From Rhynchopus euleeides (lineage: Eukaryota; Euglenozoa; Diplonemea; Diplonemida; Diplonemidae), in contig OY723303.1 in the NCBI GenBank assembly GCA_963210315.1, positions 1,798,001-1,862,000 on the forward strand: a DNA stretch of 64,000 bases, given 5' to 3'. A program made the position numbers and the translations under genes. The notes below the pieces were generated by a model. That model was not told the DNA's origin and did not search any database. It saw only the letters and a list, made by a program, of their open reading frames with translations. Numbering within the stretch: position 1 is the first letter of the stretch; every line of letters starts with the position of its first letter. Below are positions 11,753-21,217 of the stretch, piece by piece.

Positions 11753-11798
11753 CGGGGTCCCTCGACACCGGGGGCCCCCTCTCTGCCCGCGCGGGCAG
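11750..11798 (+). promoter_or_regulatory. Candidate stop-codon readthrough signal between ORF1 and ORF2
   Basis: UGA at 11750-11752 is followed by CGG. Then GGGGTCCC (11754-11761) can pair over eight base pairs, one G-U, with GGGGCCCC (11771-11778) around a 9-nt loop. A second perfect palindrome, CTGCCCGCGCGGGCAG, lies at 11783-11798. The frame stays open from 11753 into ORF2 with no other stop. UGA-CGG with a downstream stem is the context of some known viral readthrough stops (tobravirus and furovirus type). Function is inferred. Confidence 0.6.
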
Positions 11799-14700
11799 AT
11801 GACCCCTACCGTGGTGGGGGCGACCCCGTGGGGACCCCGGCACAAGCTTTGGAGCGCACACAGCAACTCCGTGCGGTGGCGACCGCCGTCGGATGGGCCT
11901 ACGTCGCTGTGCCGCGGGATGGGGCGTGTATGTTTGCAGCCATAGCCCACTTCACTCCCTATGAGAGTGCCCTCTCGCTCAGAGCTGCTGTGGTACGCAG
12001 CTTCCGTGCCTCCCCTCCGACGGAGATACCCCCTGCTGACCTTGCACAATACCTCAAAAACCTTGCCCGCCCCTCCACTTACGGGGATGGAGTGTCCCTT
12101 GCACGCGCAGCTGTCTGTGCAAAAGCCAGAGTCTTCGTTCTCCGCGCCGACAGCCCGGACATATGGCAATTGGTTGCGAAGCCGACGGGATATGTGCACA
12201 CCGCGTTCCTTGTCCACCAACCCCACCACTACGACGCTGTACGCCCTCCCCGCTGGTTCTTCGACCTTGTACCTGATACCACCACTTCCCTGACTTGTGA
12301 CGAGATCTGCGCCCTGCGGTCGCGGCGCCGCCCTGCTGTAATCCGACTGACGCCCCCCTCTCCGCCCGATACCCCCCGAAGTTCGCCACAGAGTCCGTCG
12401 CCGATCGCCCCTCTTCCCTCCCCAACACCGCATGCAAGGTCAACTTCTGCACACACGGACGCGAGTCGCACCCCTCCAGTCAGGGCGCGTGTCGTCGAGG
12501 TAGCCGACGATCCCCCACCGCAAGCTATAACCCTCTGCAGCGCCAACGTCACCTCCCTGCCGTCACACTACCTGGATGTGCTCGGCTTAGACTGCGATGT
12601 GATCTGTCTGCAAGAAACGCGTGTTGATGCTGTGTCCCAGAACACCCTGGACACCACCTTCTCTGCTCTGGGTTGGACGCTGCATTGGGGCGCCCTCCTG
12701 CCGCCTGTGAAGCATGCGCGCACTGGGTCGCAAACTGCCCCGGGGGGTGTCGCCATAGCTGTACGCTCCACGATGAGATCGACGACCATCACGGCCAAAG
12801 AGCGCTGGTGCCATGCCGCGGTAGCACTCGAGGATGGCTCCCGCCTGTTGCATGTCTTCTCGGTGTATGCGCCTGTCCGCGACGCCACTGCCAGGGAGGC
12901 AGTACTGCGTGAGGTGTTCGAAACAGCGGCGCAACTCGGGAATGTCCCGGTGGTGATCATGGGAGACTTCAACTGCAACGTCGCATCGAGCGCTACCCTT
13001 GCGGCTTCCCTAGCCACTGGTCGTTGGGTGGATGCTGCTGAGAAGTGTGCCCGGAGCTCAGGTGCCGAGCCCGCCCCTACCTGCTGGAAGAGCGCAAATG
13101 GTTCCAGAATAGACTTCTGCCTAGCGAATGAGGTCGCGTCGCATGCGGTGTTGTCCTCTAGAACCATGGATCGTGATGAATGTGGTATACCCACGCATGT
13201 TCCCCTATTCGTCGACCTTCAGGTACCGGCGTTCACTGCCCGCACGCTCAAGTGCATCAAGGCGCGGGCCTTCCCGACTGCTGGGGGCCAGGCCTGCGCA
13301 GAAACGAAGGACGCGGCGCTGACCGAAGCTGTGCGCCTACTTGGGGATCCCGCTGCGGCGACACCCACGGAGGAACGGTACCGCTCTTTTTGTCGCGCGG
13401 CTGAGGCCTGGCTGTCAGGGACACATGATCTTCCAGATAACCGCCAGGCTGGACGCTCTGGGGGGCCGTGCTTCCGGTGGGAACGGTGTGCCTCGCGGTA
13501 TGCCGGCAGAGACGGTGCCCTCGACAAACGGAGCCGCCGCCTCAACCGCCTCCGGGGACATCTACGAACGTTGATCCGCCTCCGCGGTGCACATGACGGC
13601 ATTGGGGCACCGTCCTACGACTTCACCCATGCGTGGGCTGCCTACCGTAGGCTTGCGAAACGTACGCCTGGCTCCCCCCCCAACGTTGACATGGAGAACC
13701 CCGACACCATCAGCCTGGCGGGCATGTTGTCATACATCGAGGGTTCGCAGAGACGTGCCTTGGAGTCCCTTCGGCAACGCAGGCTTGCAGAGTGGAAGGA
13801 TACCCTTCAACGCAACCTGATGTCCCGCCCACACCTGGTATTTTGCTACCTCCGAGGGGTGCGGAGTCCCACGCAGGACTTTCTGCGACGCAGTGACGGA
13901 CAGCTGACAGCTGCACAGGCCGAGATGGACGAGCTCCTCCGCGGGGCATGGGGTGAGGTGTTTGCGCGGTATTCTGCCGAAAACCCTGAACCGTCTTGGG
14001 AGACCTTCGAGGCGCGCTTTGAAGAGTATTTCCCCGACAGCACCCCCATGGAAGCTTCCCCCATCACTGCTGAGGATGTAGAACGGGTGCTCCGCCGCAT
14101 GTCCGCCTCGAGTGCCCCTGGGTTAGATGGCTGGAGAGTGCACGAACTCAGACAGCTACCACCGACACTAACAAAAGCGCTCGCCGACCTCCTCAACGCG
14201 ATTGAAGAAACGGGCACCTGGCCACCGCAGTTGCTCCACACTCTCGTATCCCTCATTCCGAAGGAGGGTGGTGACTCTGCGGACCCACTGCGCCAAAGGC
14301 CCATCAGCGTCACCTCGGTAGTGTACAGAGTCTGGGCCGGGGTCCGCTTACGCAGCGCTCTGCGGTGGATGGACTCATGGGTCCCGGACTCCCTGCACGG
14401 CGCACGCCCTGGTCATTCTGCGGAGGATCTGTACTGGACACTTGCGGCGCGCCTGGAGCTGGCTGAGATCACGCAGGAACCCCTATGTGGCATCTCCCTG
14501 GATCTGCAGAAGTGCTTTGACTCTGTGCCACAGGGTATTGCATTTGCGCTGCTCGACCGGCTGGGCTTCAACACCCGCGTGTCTGCTACCCTGCGAGCGG
14601 CATACGATGGCATGCAGCGCCGTTTTCGCGTGGGTGGTGGGGTTGGGGAACCCTTTGAAGTGACCAATGGAATCCTTCAAGGCTGCCCTCTCAGCGTTGT

Positions 14701-17557
14701 CCTCCTCAACGTCATTGTAGCGGTGTGGATGCGGGCGGTGAGCGATGTCAGTCCTTCCGTCTCGGCCAGCTCGTATGTTGATGACACATATGTGTTAGCG
14801 TCAGACACCGAAACGCTGCAGCGCTGCGCTGATGTCACCTCTGAATTCGCGGAGTGCACCGGTATCCACCCCAATCACGGTAAATGCCGTGCGTTCGCAA
14901 CTGGCACCCAGCGCGTCCAAGTCATGCTGCCCACGACGAACGGACGCAGGCGTGTGAAGAAATGCATCTCCTTCGACTGCCTCGGAGCTATGGTACATGT
15001 AGGTCGGGCCCCTCGGCGACGACGGACCCGTGTTAAATCTGGCTTGTCGGGCCGCATCTGGGGGCGCATGTGCAAAGCCCGAGAAGTAGCACGCCTCCTG
15101 AAGAAGCTTCCAATTCCTCTCACTGCGAAAGAGCGCTTCCTCGTAGCAACGGCGGTGGCTCAGGCATATTATGGCTGTGCCATCACTCCGCTGTCCCCCG
15201 CACTGCTCCGTGACCTTGCCTCTGCGCTCGCCGGGGCGCTGTGGACAGGAGTTTCCCGCCGCGCGGTGGAAGCGGTGTTTCATGTCTTATCTCGGGGACA
15301 TCTCATCGACCCGGCGATCGCCCCAGCATACCGCCGCATCTGCACATGGATACAACAAGCCGCGAAGTGGGCCCACGTGAGAGAAATGTCGGAGACCGCA
15401 TGGGAGGCCCGCGACTCTCTCGGGGATGACACCATGGGCCCTTTCACCCTGCTCTGCGAGGCCCTAAATCTGGCGGGATGGACCTGGTCTGCCCCAACAA
15501 CGCTGTCGTACTCCGATTCGGAGGGAATTGCTTGCGAGGTTGAGGTAGTAGGCGTGTTCGGCGAGAAGGCGCGGTGGGAAAAACTACGCCACGACCTCCG
15601 CTTCTCCCTCCGCCTTGCGCAGCTCAACAAACTGCAGTTGCGCCGACCTGCCTTTGCGGGCGTAGCTCAGGGGATTGACGGGCTCAGCACGAGATCTCTC
15701 CTCCTCGACGATACCGCTAACCTCACTGGGTACCAGCGGGGTCTGCTGCGTGCAGTGCTTACAGGTGCAGTGACCACAACAGGCCGGTCTGGGATTGCGC
15801 GCACGTCGTGCCCGTACTGTGACTCGGATACGGCCGAAACCGTCGAGCACATGTGGTGGGAATGCAGCAGATGGGATGACGTGCGGAGGCAGCATACCAT
15901 AACTGCGGCATCTCCCTTGTGGCCGCCCTGCCTGCGCATCAACGGCATCATGCCCCTGCCACCCCGCTGCCCGGAGGAGGCCACCTGGTCCGAAGTGCCC
16001 TCATGCCCGATGGAGCGCCGCGATATCACAAGGCGCCTACACCTGTACTTCCTCGAGGTACTACGCTGCAGGCAGGTGCATGATGGCATCGCGCTCACCA
16101 CCGGCACCAAGTTTACTTCGGGAACGTATCTTTGGGAACCACCAACGGTTACGGAGCCCCACATTCTCCGCTTACCTTCACCGCTCGATGTAGGAGCGGC
16201 ATGGGTCTTTGGTCACGCCATGCTGCAGGCGTTCACGGCCTGGCTGTCTCAACTCTCCTGGAGTGTAAAGCGCGAGCCCATCACGTTTGCGGAACTTGCG
16301 ATTGATTTCGAGCTCTTCGCCGGGCTGACCCTGCCCCTTGCTGGAACAATTCCCCCCCCTGGACAAGCGTTCACACCATCCGGATCGTCCCCCGCAGCTG
16401 ATATCATCGATGAGGAAGACGCCACCCTCTTTTTCGATGGGGGTGCGAGGATGAACGGCACGCCGTATGCAGTGTCGGGGGCGGGAGCCGTCCTGTACGA
16501 GGGGGGTGAGAAGCTCGCGGAGTGCGCGATACCTCTTCCCCGCGTCAGGGCCAACAACGTTGCAGAGTTTGCAGCGCTCTACGTAGGCCTGCAGTTGCTG
16601 AAATCCTGTCGCGTCGAAGGCGATGTCCTTGTCTGTGGTGACAGCAAGACGGTCATCGACATCGTCTCTGGTGTGAAGCGGCCGCGCGCGAACCTGGAGC
16701 CGCATTACTCCAGGGTGAGACGACTCATCGCCGAAATGCCAAACCTGTCTTTACAGTTTGAGCATGTCCGGCGTGAGAATAACACCGATGCGGACGGCCT
16801 GTCGAACCAGGCAATGGATGAAGCGGCGTTGATCCTGCAGGCGGAATCCGGCAGCCGCTGCCCACGCGATGAGCACGCGGCTTACAACGCAAGCCTGCTG
16901 GGGAAGGCGGTATCCCTCAGACGGCTTGGAACCGCCCTCACGAAGGCCCTCGGCCATCCTGTATGGCCGTGTCACTGTGCGAAGGTAACTCCCCTCACAG
17001 CTCTGGGGGGTGGTGTCCTCCCTGGTCTCGTGTGTAGACCAAAGCTCTCCCCGTTAACTCTTAATGTCGTACGTGAATTGGAAGGGTATTTCCGTACTCC
17101 GGCTTCCAATGACAATGTAATTTCTCTGTACTTTCCCCAAGATGCCTCCTGGATTGCAGGCTTCTTGCCGCAGCGCTTCTACCCTGCGGACTGGCAGTCA
17201 GCGGCCTGCTGGGGGTCTGCTCCCGCAGCTCCCACAGTTGGCTCGCTATACTCACCGGCGCCTGGAGAACCCCCGATCCCTGTGCCTGCTGGTGTCGCTC
17301 GTGCAACAAATGGCAAAAGGCTAGTGTGCCCTGTACACAACAAACCGCGGTGTGTGCCTTGTAAAAAGGCCCGGACCCGACCATCTGTCTGCTGTGAGCG
17401 CCACCATAGGCCCGGGGACGGTCTCTCTCCAGAGGCTCAATTCTGTACTCTTCACAATCTCACACGTTGTGGTAACTGTGTAGCCTCCCATGAGACGGTA
17501 CTGGCCTGCTGTCGCAAACACCACCCGACTCGGTCGGGTGGCGGTGCTGTGACCTAG
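11753..17557 (+). CDS. Retrotransposon ORF2 polyprotein: OTU, AP endonuclease, reverse transcriptase, RNase H
   Basis: The frame is open from the codon after the ORF1 UGA to TAG at 17557. Counting from 11828: an OTU domain at 20-140 (Asp31-Gly-Ala-Cys34, His134-Tyr-Asp); an AP-type endonuclease with LQET near 260, GDFN near 379 and SRIDF then THVPL; a reverse transcriptase with SSAPGLDG, QGCPLS and catalytic YVDD at 983; a CPYC...HMWWEC zinc motif near 1328; an RNase HI domain at 1537-1660 with FFDGG, NVAEFAAL, CGDSKT and NTDADGLS giving the full acidic set; and two C-terminal Cys/His modules from 1831. It would nick target DNA and reverse-transcribe element RNA there. The first in-frame AUG (11930) codes the residue right after the OTU Cys, so AUG initiation would destroy that domain; readthrough from ORF1 or a non-AUG start is needed to keep it. 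Confidence 0.93.
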   Translation, partial: RGPSTPGAPSLPARADDPYRGGGDPVGTPAQALERTQQLRAVATAVGWAYVAVPRDGACMFAAIAHFTPYESALSLRAAVVRSFRASPPTEIPPADLAQYLKNLARPSTYGDGVSLARAAVCAKARVFVLRADSPDIWQLVAKPTGYVHTAFLVHQPHHYDAVRPPRWFFDLVPDTTTSLTCDEICALRSRRRPAVIRLTPPSPPDTPRSSPQSPSPIAPLPSPTPHARSTSAHTDASRTPPVRARVVEVADDPPPQAITLCSANVTSLPSHYLDVLGLDCDVICLQETRVDAVSQNTLDTTFSALGWTLHWGALLPPVKHARTGSQTAPGGVAIAVRSTMRSTTITAKERWCHAAVALEDGSRLLHVFSVYAPVRDATAREAVLREVFETAAQLGNVPVVIMGDFNCNVASSATLAASLATGRWVDAAEKCARSSGAEPAPTCWKSANGSRIDFCLANEVASHAVLSSRTMDRDECGIPTHVPLFVDLQVPAFTARTLKCIKARAFPTAGGQACAETKDAALTEAVRLLGDPAAATPTEERYRSFCRAAEAWLSGTHDLPDNRQAGRSGGPCFRWERCASRYAGRDGALDKRSRRLNRLRGHLRTLIRLRGAHDGIGAPSYDFTHAWAAYRRLAKRTPGSPPNVDMENPDTISLAGMLSYIEGSQRRALESLRQRRLAEWKDTLQRNLMSRPHLVFCYLRGVRSPTQDFLRRSDGQLTAAQAEMDELLRGAWGEVFARYSAENPEPSWETFEARFEEYFPDSTPMEASPITAEDVERVLRRMSASSAPGLDGWRVHELRQLPPTLTKALADLLNAIEETGTWPPQLLHTLVSLIPKEGGDSADPLRQRPISVTSVVYRVWAGVRLRSALRWMDSWVPDSLHGARPGHSAEDLYWTLAARLELAEITQEPLCGISLDLQKCFDSVPQGIAFALLDRLGFNTRVSATLRAAYDGMQRRFRVGGGVGEPFEVTNGILQGCPLSVVLLNVIVAVWMRAVSDVSPSVSASSYVDDTYVLASDTETLQRCADVTSEFAECTGIHPNHGKCRAFATGTQRVQVMLPTTNGRRRVKKCISFDCLGAMVHVGRAPRRRRTRVKSGLSGRIWGRMCKAREVARLLKKLPIPLTAKERFLVATAVAQAYYGCAITPLSPALLRDLASALAGALWTGVSRRAVEAVFHVLSRGHLIDPAIAPAYRRICTWIQQAAKWAHVREMSETAWEARDSLGDDTMGPFTLLCEALNLAGWTWSAPTTLSYSDSEGIACEVEVVGVFGEKARWEKLRHDLRFSLRLAQLNKLQLRRPAFAGVAQGIDGLSTRSLLLDDTANLTGYQRGLLRAVLTGAVTTTGRSGIARTSCPYCDSDTAETVEHMWWECSRWDDVRRQHTITAASPLWPPCLRINGIMPLPPRCPEEATWSEVPSCPMERRDITRRLHLYFLEVLRCRQVHDGIALTTGTKFTSGTYLWEPPTVTEPHILRLPSPLDVGAAWVFGHAMLQAFTAWLSQLSWSVKREPITFAELAIDFELFAGLTLPLAGTIPPPGQAFTPSGSSPAADIIDEEDATLFFDGGARMNGTPYAVSGAGAVLYEGGEKLAECAIPLPRVRANNVAEFAALYVGLQLLKSCRVEGDVLVCGDSKTVIDIVSGVKRPRANLEPHYSRVRRLIAEMPNLSLQFEHVRRENNTDADGLSNQAMDEAALILQAESGSRCPRDEHAAYNASLLGKAVSLRRLGTALTKALGHPVWPCHCAKVTPLTALGGGVLPGLVCRPKLSPLTLNVVRELEGYFRTPASNDNVISLYFPQDASWIAGFLPQRFYPADWQSAACWGSAPAAPTVGSLYSPAPGEPPIPVPAGVARATNGKRLVCPVHNKPRCVPCKKARTRPSVCCERHHRPGDGLSPEAQFCTLHNLTRCGNCVASHETVLACCRKHHPTRSGGGAVT

Positions 17558-17618
17558 TCATGGCACCGGCGTGGCCAGTACCCTATCAAGAGTACGCTAC
17601 GCAAACTCTGGTTTCAAA

Positions 17619-17638
17619 ACACACACACACACACACAC
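17619..17638 (+). repeat. (AC)n microsatellite at the retrotransposon 3' boundary
   Basis: About ten AC units directly follow the terminal TTTCAAAA of the retrotransposon. A matching tract precedes its 5' end at 9064-9082. Confidence 0.9.
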
Positions 17639-18600
17639 CCACCTGTGCGAAACCCGCTGCAGCAGCAGCGACACAATAATGTGTGGGGGGGGGGGGGGGG
17701 GCAAAAGGGGAGGGGGGCCGTGGGGGTCGCTCGAGCCCCATCCGCCCAGTGTTGGTTCAAAGATCCCCTCCCCTCCCCCCCTCCCGGTCCTGTCATAAAG
17801 TCACTTCACCATTCAGCAGCAACCGCTCTTAGCCTGTATTTTTTGGTTTGTTGATGCGTTGACGCTTCTCCACACAAGCCCTGAAATGACAACCACACAC
17901 TTGAGCCTGATGAAGGGTGGGGTTGGTGTACAGAGCGCAACTGGTTGCTTGCTGTGGTGGGGGGCGACTTTCTGCTCACACGGGCGCGCGAGAGAGAGAA
18001 AAAAACGAGCAAACCACAAAAGGTCCCAAAACTACAAGCGCCTTCTGGTGACGTTGTGCACGTCGGTTCTGGCATACTCTTCCCAGTGTCGAGTCGTCTA
18101 CATTATGAGGGAACAAACAGTCACTCATCACCCCCCCCCCTCTCTTCCACCCCTCGCCAGCCCTGCAGGCAGTCTTGCGTGCATGGCTGTCGTGGATCCT
18201 TCTGGCAGCAGCACAGTGTGTGCCGCCGACCTTCAGGCCTGGCCGGCCATCCCACATCATGCGATTGGTCGTCGATTACCAGTGGTTTGTTTCTGTTGGG
18301 GCGGATGTTTTCGGTTTCACACACACACACACCGGTTCCCGCCGATGCAGTGTGTACGATAGGGGTGGTGTCGCGCGCCGTTCTGTAGGCAGCCGCGTGC
18401 AAACGCAAGGCAGATTCAACAAAATTGATGGTGCGCCTTGCGCCTGAAGCAGTGTTTTTAAAACTTCTGCTAAACTTCTGACAGGAGGGGTCTCAGGCAG
18501 GACCACCTGACAATTTGATGGGGCAAACCGGTCTTCTCATGGACACAGGTTGTTGCCAATGCAGACCCGCAGGCACGCCGAGCACCCCCCCCCCCCCCCC
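17639..18600. other. Intergenic region after the retrotransposon
   Basis: Contains a G homopolymer at 17687-17701, one copy of the conserved-core repeat (annotated separately at 17819-17947), a C run at 18130-18139 and a long C run ending at 18600 that borders the next transposon. No gene is recognised. Confidence 0.5.
17819..17947 (-). repeat. Conserved-core structured repeat, copy 1
   Basis: On the minus strand the core is GTGtGGAGAAGCGTCAACGC (17875-17851 reversed), with the upstream block CCCACCCTTCATCAGGCTCA shared with the copy at 48685. The two ends can pair: GCAACC and GCTC on one side with GAGCGGTTGC on the other. Confidence 0.75.
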
Positions 18601-19752
18601 TAGGGGGGGTCAAATGCCCCCCTTTTACGTGGATAAACACGATTTTTCAAAAAACCGGCGCAGAGGCCCCAAAGCCCCCGTAAACCCTCCAAACCCCCCC
18701 AGATCGGTCCGGAAACCCATCGAACCCCACTTTTCCACCATTCCGGGCACCTCAGGTGCCCGAATTGGGGTACCTAAATTTTGTGCCACCGTTTGGTACC
18801 GTACAGTGCCACTGTGTGGGAGGTTGGAAAAGAAAATGCCCCAACACACCACATCTGAGGGTTGCAATGCATGTTGCTTGCCAACCACGTCATCCGGTGG
18901 GTGTCAGGCGCTATGTAGGTGGCATTAGCCAGGTCTTCGATGTGTTCTGGCTTGTATATGTACCTCCCTGCCTGCGGCACAGGCACTGCCTTTGTCCCCC
19001 ACACCAGCCACAGAGAGCGTATTGTACTCGGTCCACGGTTGCTGATTCATTGTGATGCGTTGCATCCTCGAGTGAACGTCACACACTAGTGGCACCACCA
19101 CCCGCCATCCGAGAGCTGTATTGACTTTGCGCGCTTCCGTTGCATTCACCTCGCCACGCATATTGCACCGTTCAGTACCAGTGCTCTTGGGCCAGGCAAA
19201 GTAGACCGCAGCAACTACCAATTCTGGCACAATGGGTACCACGACAGCGCATTTCGTGTGTTCCCGGAATGTACAGCTCGTGTTGCAACAGTCGTTGTCA
19301 ACACATCCCGGTTGTGGAGCACTGCTGCACAGGAATCACACGACCATCTGGACTTGTTCCGTACATACAGGCAGCCTCCCGGTGCATGGTGGCAGGGAGG
19401 TATATATACAAGCCAGAACACATCGAAGACCTGGCTAATGCCACCTACATAGCGCCTGACACCCACCGGATGACGTGGTTGGCAAGCAACATGCATTGCA
19501 ACCCTCAGATGTGGTGTGTTGGGGCATTTTCTTTTCCAACCTCCCACGCAGTGGCACTGTACGGTACCAAACGGTGGCACAAAATTTAGGTACCCCAATT
19601 CGGGTACCTGAGGTGCCCGGAATGGTGGAAAAGTGGGGTTCGATGGGTTTCCGGACCGATCTGGGGGGGTTTGGAGGGTTTACGGGGGCTTTGGGGCCTC
19701 TGCGCCGGTTTTTTGAAAAATCGTGTTTGTCACCCCCATTTGACCCCCCCTA
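18601..19752. mobile_element. Foldback element with ~370-bp inverted arms and TA target duplication
   Basis: Left arm 18603-18973 and right arm 19387-19750 are inverted copies. Over about 280 bp compared by eye they differ at only three positions, so the element is young. The ends read TA, then GGGGGGGTCAAATG, and on the right CATTTGACCCCCCC then TA. The 410-bp centre carries no long open frame. TA duplication fits Tc1/mariner-like mobilisation, but no transposase is present. A transcript would form a very long hairpin, a possible small-RNA source. Confidence 0.85.
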
Positions 19753-20763
19753 CCCCCCCCCCCCCCCCCACTGCTTAGAAACTGCCCAAGCGTGCGAAGG
19801 CTTGGTTTTCGAAAGCCTTGGCTGCCCAGCAAGCGCCTGTCTCTATCTGCAGCTTCTCTGCCCCTTTTCACCACGACCCATCTGCGTTCTCCACCACTGC
19901 AGCAATCTTCGCGCGATGCTGTGTGACGGCCATTGTTGTTTTTGTTCCGACCCCATCCCTGTATGGCACAACACGACTGGTTGTGGCACAGAGCAGGTTT
20001 CGCTTGGCTCTCCCACCCATCTGTACCTGGTGTGGTGCGCCAGGCCCCTAACATGCGCGCACATCCCGTCTCTTCTGGTTTCAGCTCCGACACTTTCTGT
20101 CCGAATGATTCTTTTTGCGATGCGTTCCGTTCAGTCTATTCCGATCAGAGGGGAGGGGGGAGGGGGAGGGGAGGGCATAGCTGCACCCTTCCTGCCTTTG
20201 CCCCTGTCCTTTTTATTCAGTTGATATTCCTCTACCTATATCACGCATCGGGGGAGGGCACGCCGAGGTGGGCTCTGTGTCAGATGCGGTGATTCTGTGG
20301 CCCTTTCCCTTTCGGGATTTACGTGCAGCAACAGACCCTTCCGGAGGGTGCAGGTAAAAAAGTGTAGACGGGATCATCCCGGGATGGGTGGGGCGAACCA
20401 GGGGGGAAACAGGGAGCGCGCCTGCTTGCGCAGCGTTGGCACAGGTTGGTCTCCCCAGGGGAGTGGGTGACCCCATCCAGATTTTGCGGGAGTGCCCAAC
20501 GCAACTCTCTCAGTACAGAGGCCGACGAGTGTTTCTCTTGGTAGTGCCGTGCTTTGTTGCGCGCCTCATGTTGCATCTCCTAACTCACGGCACTGCCCTG
20601 AGCAGGAGTGTGGTGTGGAAGCGTCAACGCATCAAGGAAACGGAAGCAAAGGTGCAGAGCGATCCCAGATGGCACCTTATTTGACCACAGCAGATGATGG
20701 CCTCCTGTCAGGTGTCAAGACGATGGCGGAGGGTGGGGGGGGGGGAGGGGGTCAGCACCCCCC
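19753..20763. other. Intergenic region between transposons
   Basis: Begins with the C run flanking the foldback element, then mixed sequence with G runs near 20150-20173 and 20729-20746. It holds one copy of the conserved-core repeat (20541-20681). Open frames are short and not recognisable. Confidence 0.45.
20541..20681 (+). repeat. Conserved-core structured repeat, copy 2
   Basis: Core GTGTGGAAGCGTCAACGCAT at 20613-20632. The upstream block GCACTGCCCTGAGCAGGAGT is shared with the copy at 38414. The terminal pair is GTGCC at the left and GGCAC at the right. Confidence 0.75.
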
Positions 20764-21217
20764 CCCTAGGGCAGTGGTGGCAGCGTACGGCCGTACGGTA
20801 CGCGTACGCGTACGCCGTACGCACTTTCTGAAAATCGCGCTGCGTACGCGTACGCAGATTTTGCGTACGGCTGGTATTCCAGGTCTCTCAGCACACAGTA
20901 GGCCACCCAACGGGTGGCTGGGCCCTGGCCTTTGCTCTTGCCTTTCACAGATGGTTCCTTGCCGCGCACGTGGCGAATAACTCGCAACACCTGCAAGTAC
21001 ACCCGCAAGCATGCTGCAAAAGGTACCACTTCCGACTGGAAGGCTCGAAGGCTGCCCCTGGTACACCTGAGTTCGACTGTCGGATTTGGTGTGCGGCCAT
21101 GGCCGTCTCCTGTGCTCCATAGACTGCCGTACGCAGCGCCGTACGCGTACGCGTACGCCGTACGCACTTTTTGAAAATCACGCTGCGTACGCGTACGCAG
21201 CCACCACTGCCCTAGGG
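20764..21217. mobile_element. hAT-like non-autonomous element with 8-bp CCCTAGGG duplication and CGTACG arrays
   Basis: CCCTAGGG occurs at 20764-20771 and 21210-21217 and flanks inverted ends CAGTGGTGGC(A/T)GCGTACG (20772 rightward, 21209 leftward). An 8-bp duplication with central TA and a CAGTG terminus fits the hAT superfamily. Just inside both ends are arrays of overlapping CGTACG and TACGCG palindromes with the spacer CACTTTYTGAAAATC in direct orientation, resembling subterminal transposase sites. The roughly 240-bp middle is unique and non-coding. Confidence 0.75.

Larger units (their letters stand above)
9083..17618 (+). mobile_element. Full-length non-LTR retrotransposon with two OTU domains, flanked by (AC)n
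   Basis: An 8.5 kb element with two intact ORFs (9125-11752 and 11753-17557), a 42-nt leader and a 60-nt 3' UTR ending GCAAACTCTGGTTTCAAAA. No LTRs are seen. ORF2 has endonuclease, reverse transcriptase and RNase H, so it belongs to the AP-endonuclease/RNase H branch of LINEs (I-like in order of domains). The left edge follows (AC)n at 9064-9082 and the right edge runs into (AC)n at 17619-17638, so either the target is an AC microsatellite or the tail is AC. Both ORFs are open over their full length, suggesting a recent, possibly active copy. Truncated relatives lie at 1552-1640 and 26850-26960. The exact 5' boundary is inferred from the microsatellite. Confidence 0.9.

Noticed and set aside
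11753..11830. Programmed frameshift between ORF1 and ORF2
   Set aside because: Both ORFs are in the same frame, so no frameshift is needed; only the UGA must be passed.
11799..11945. ATG at 11799 as the start of ORF2
   Set aside because: It lies in another frame and reaches a stop at 11945.
9083..17618. LTR retrotransposon or virus-like element
   Set aside because: No long terminal repeats, integrase, protease or capsid signature; endonuclease-reverse transcriptase-RNase H order is that of a LINE.
20777..21217. CGTACG/TACGCG clusters as restriction-modification sites or an origin
   Set aside because: They are confined to just inside the ends of a TIR element, which explains them better.
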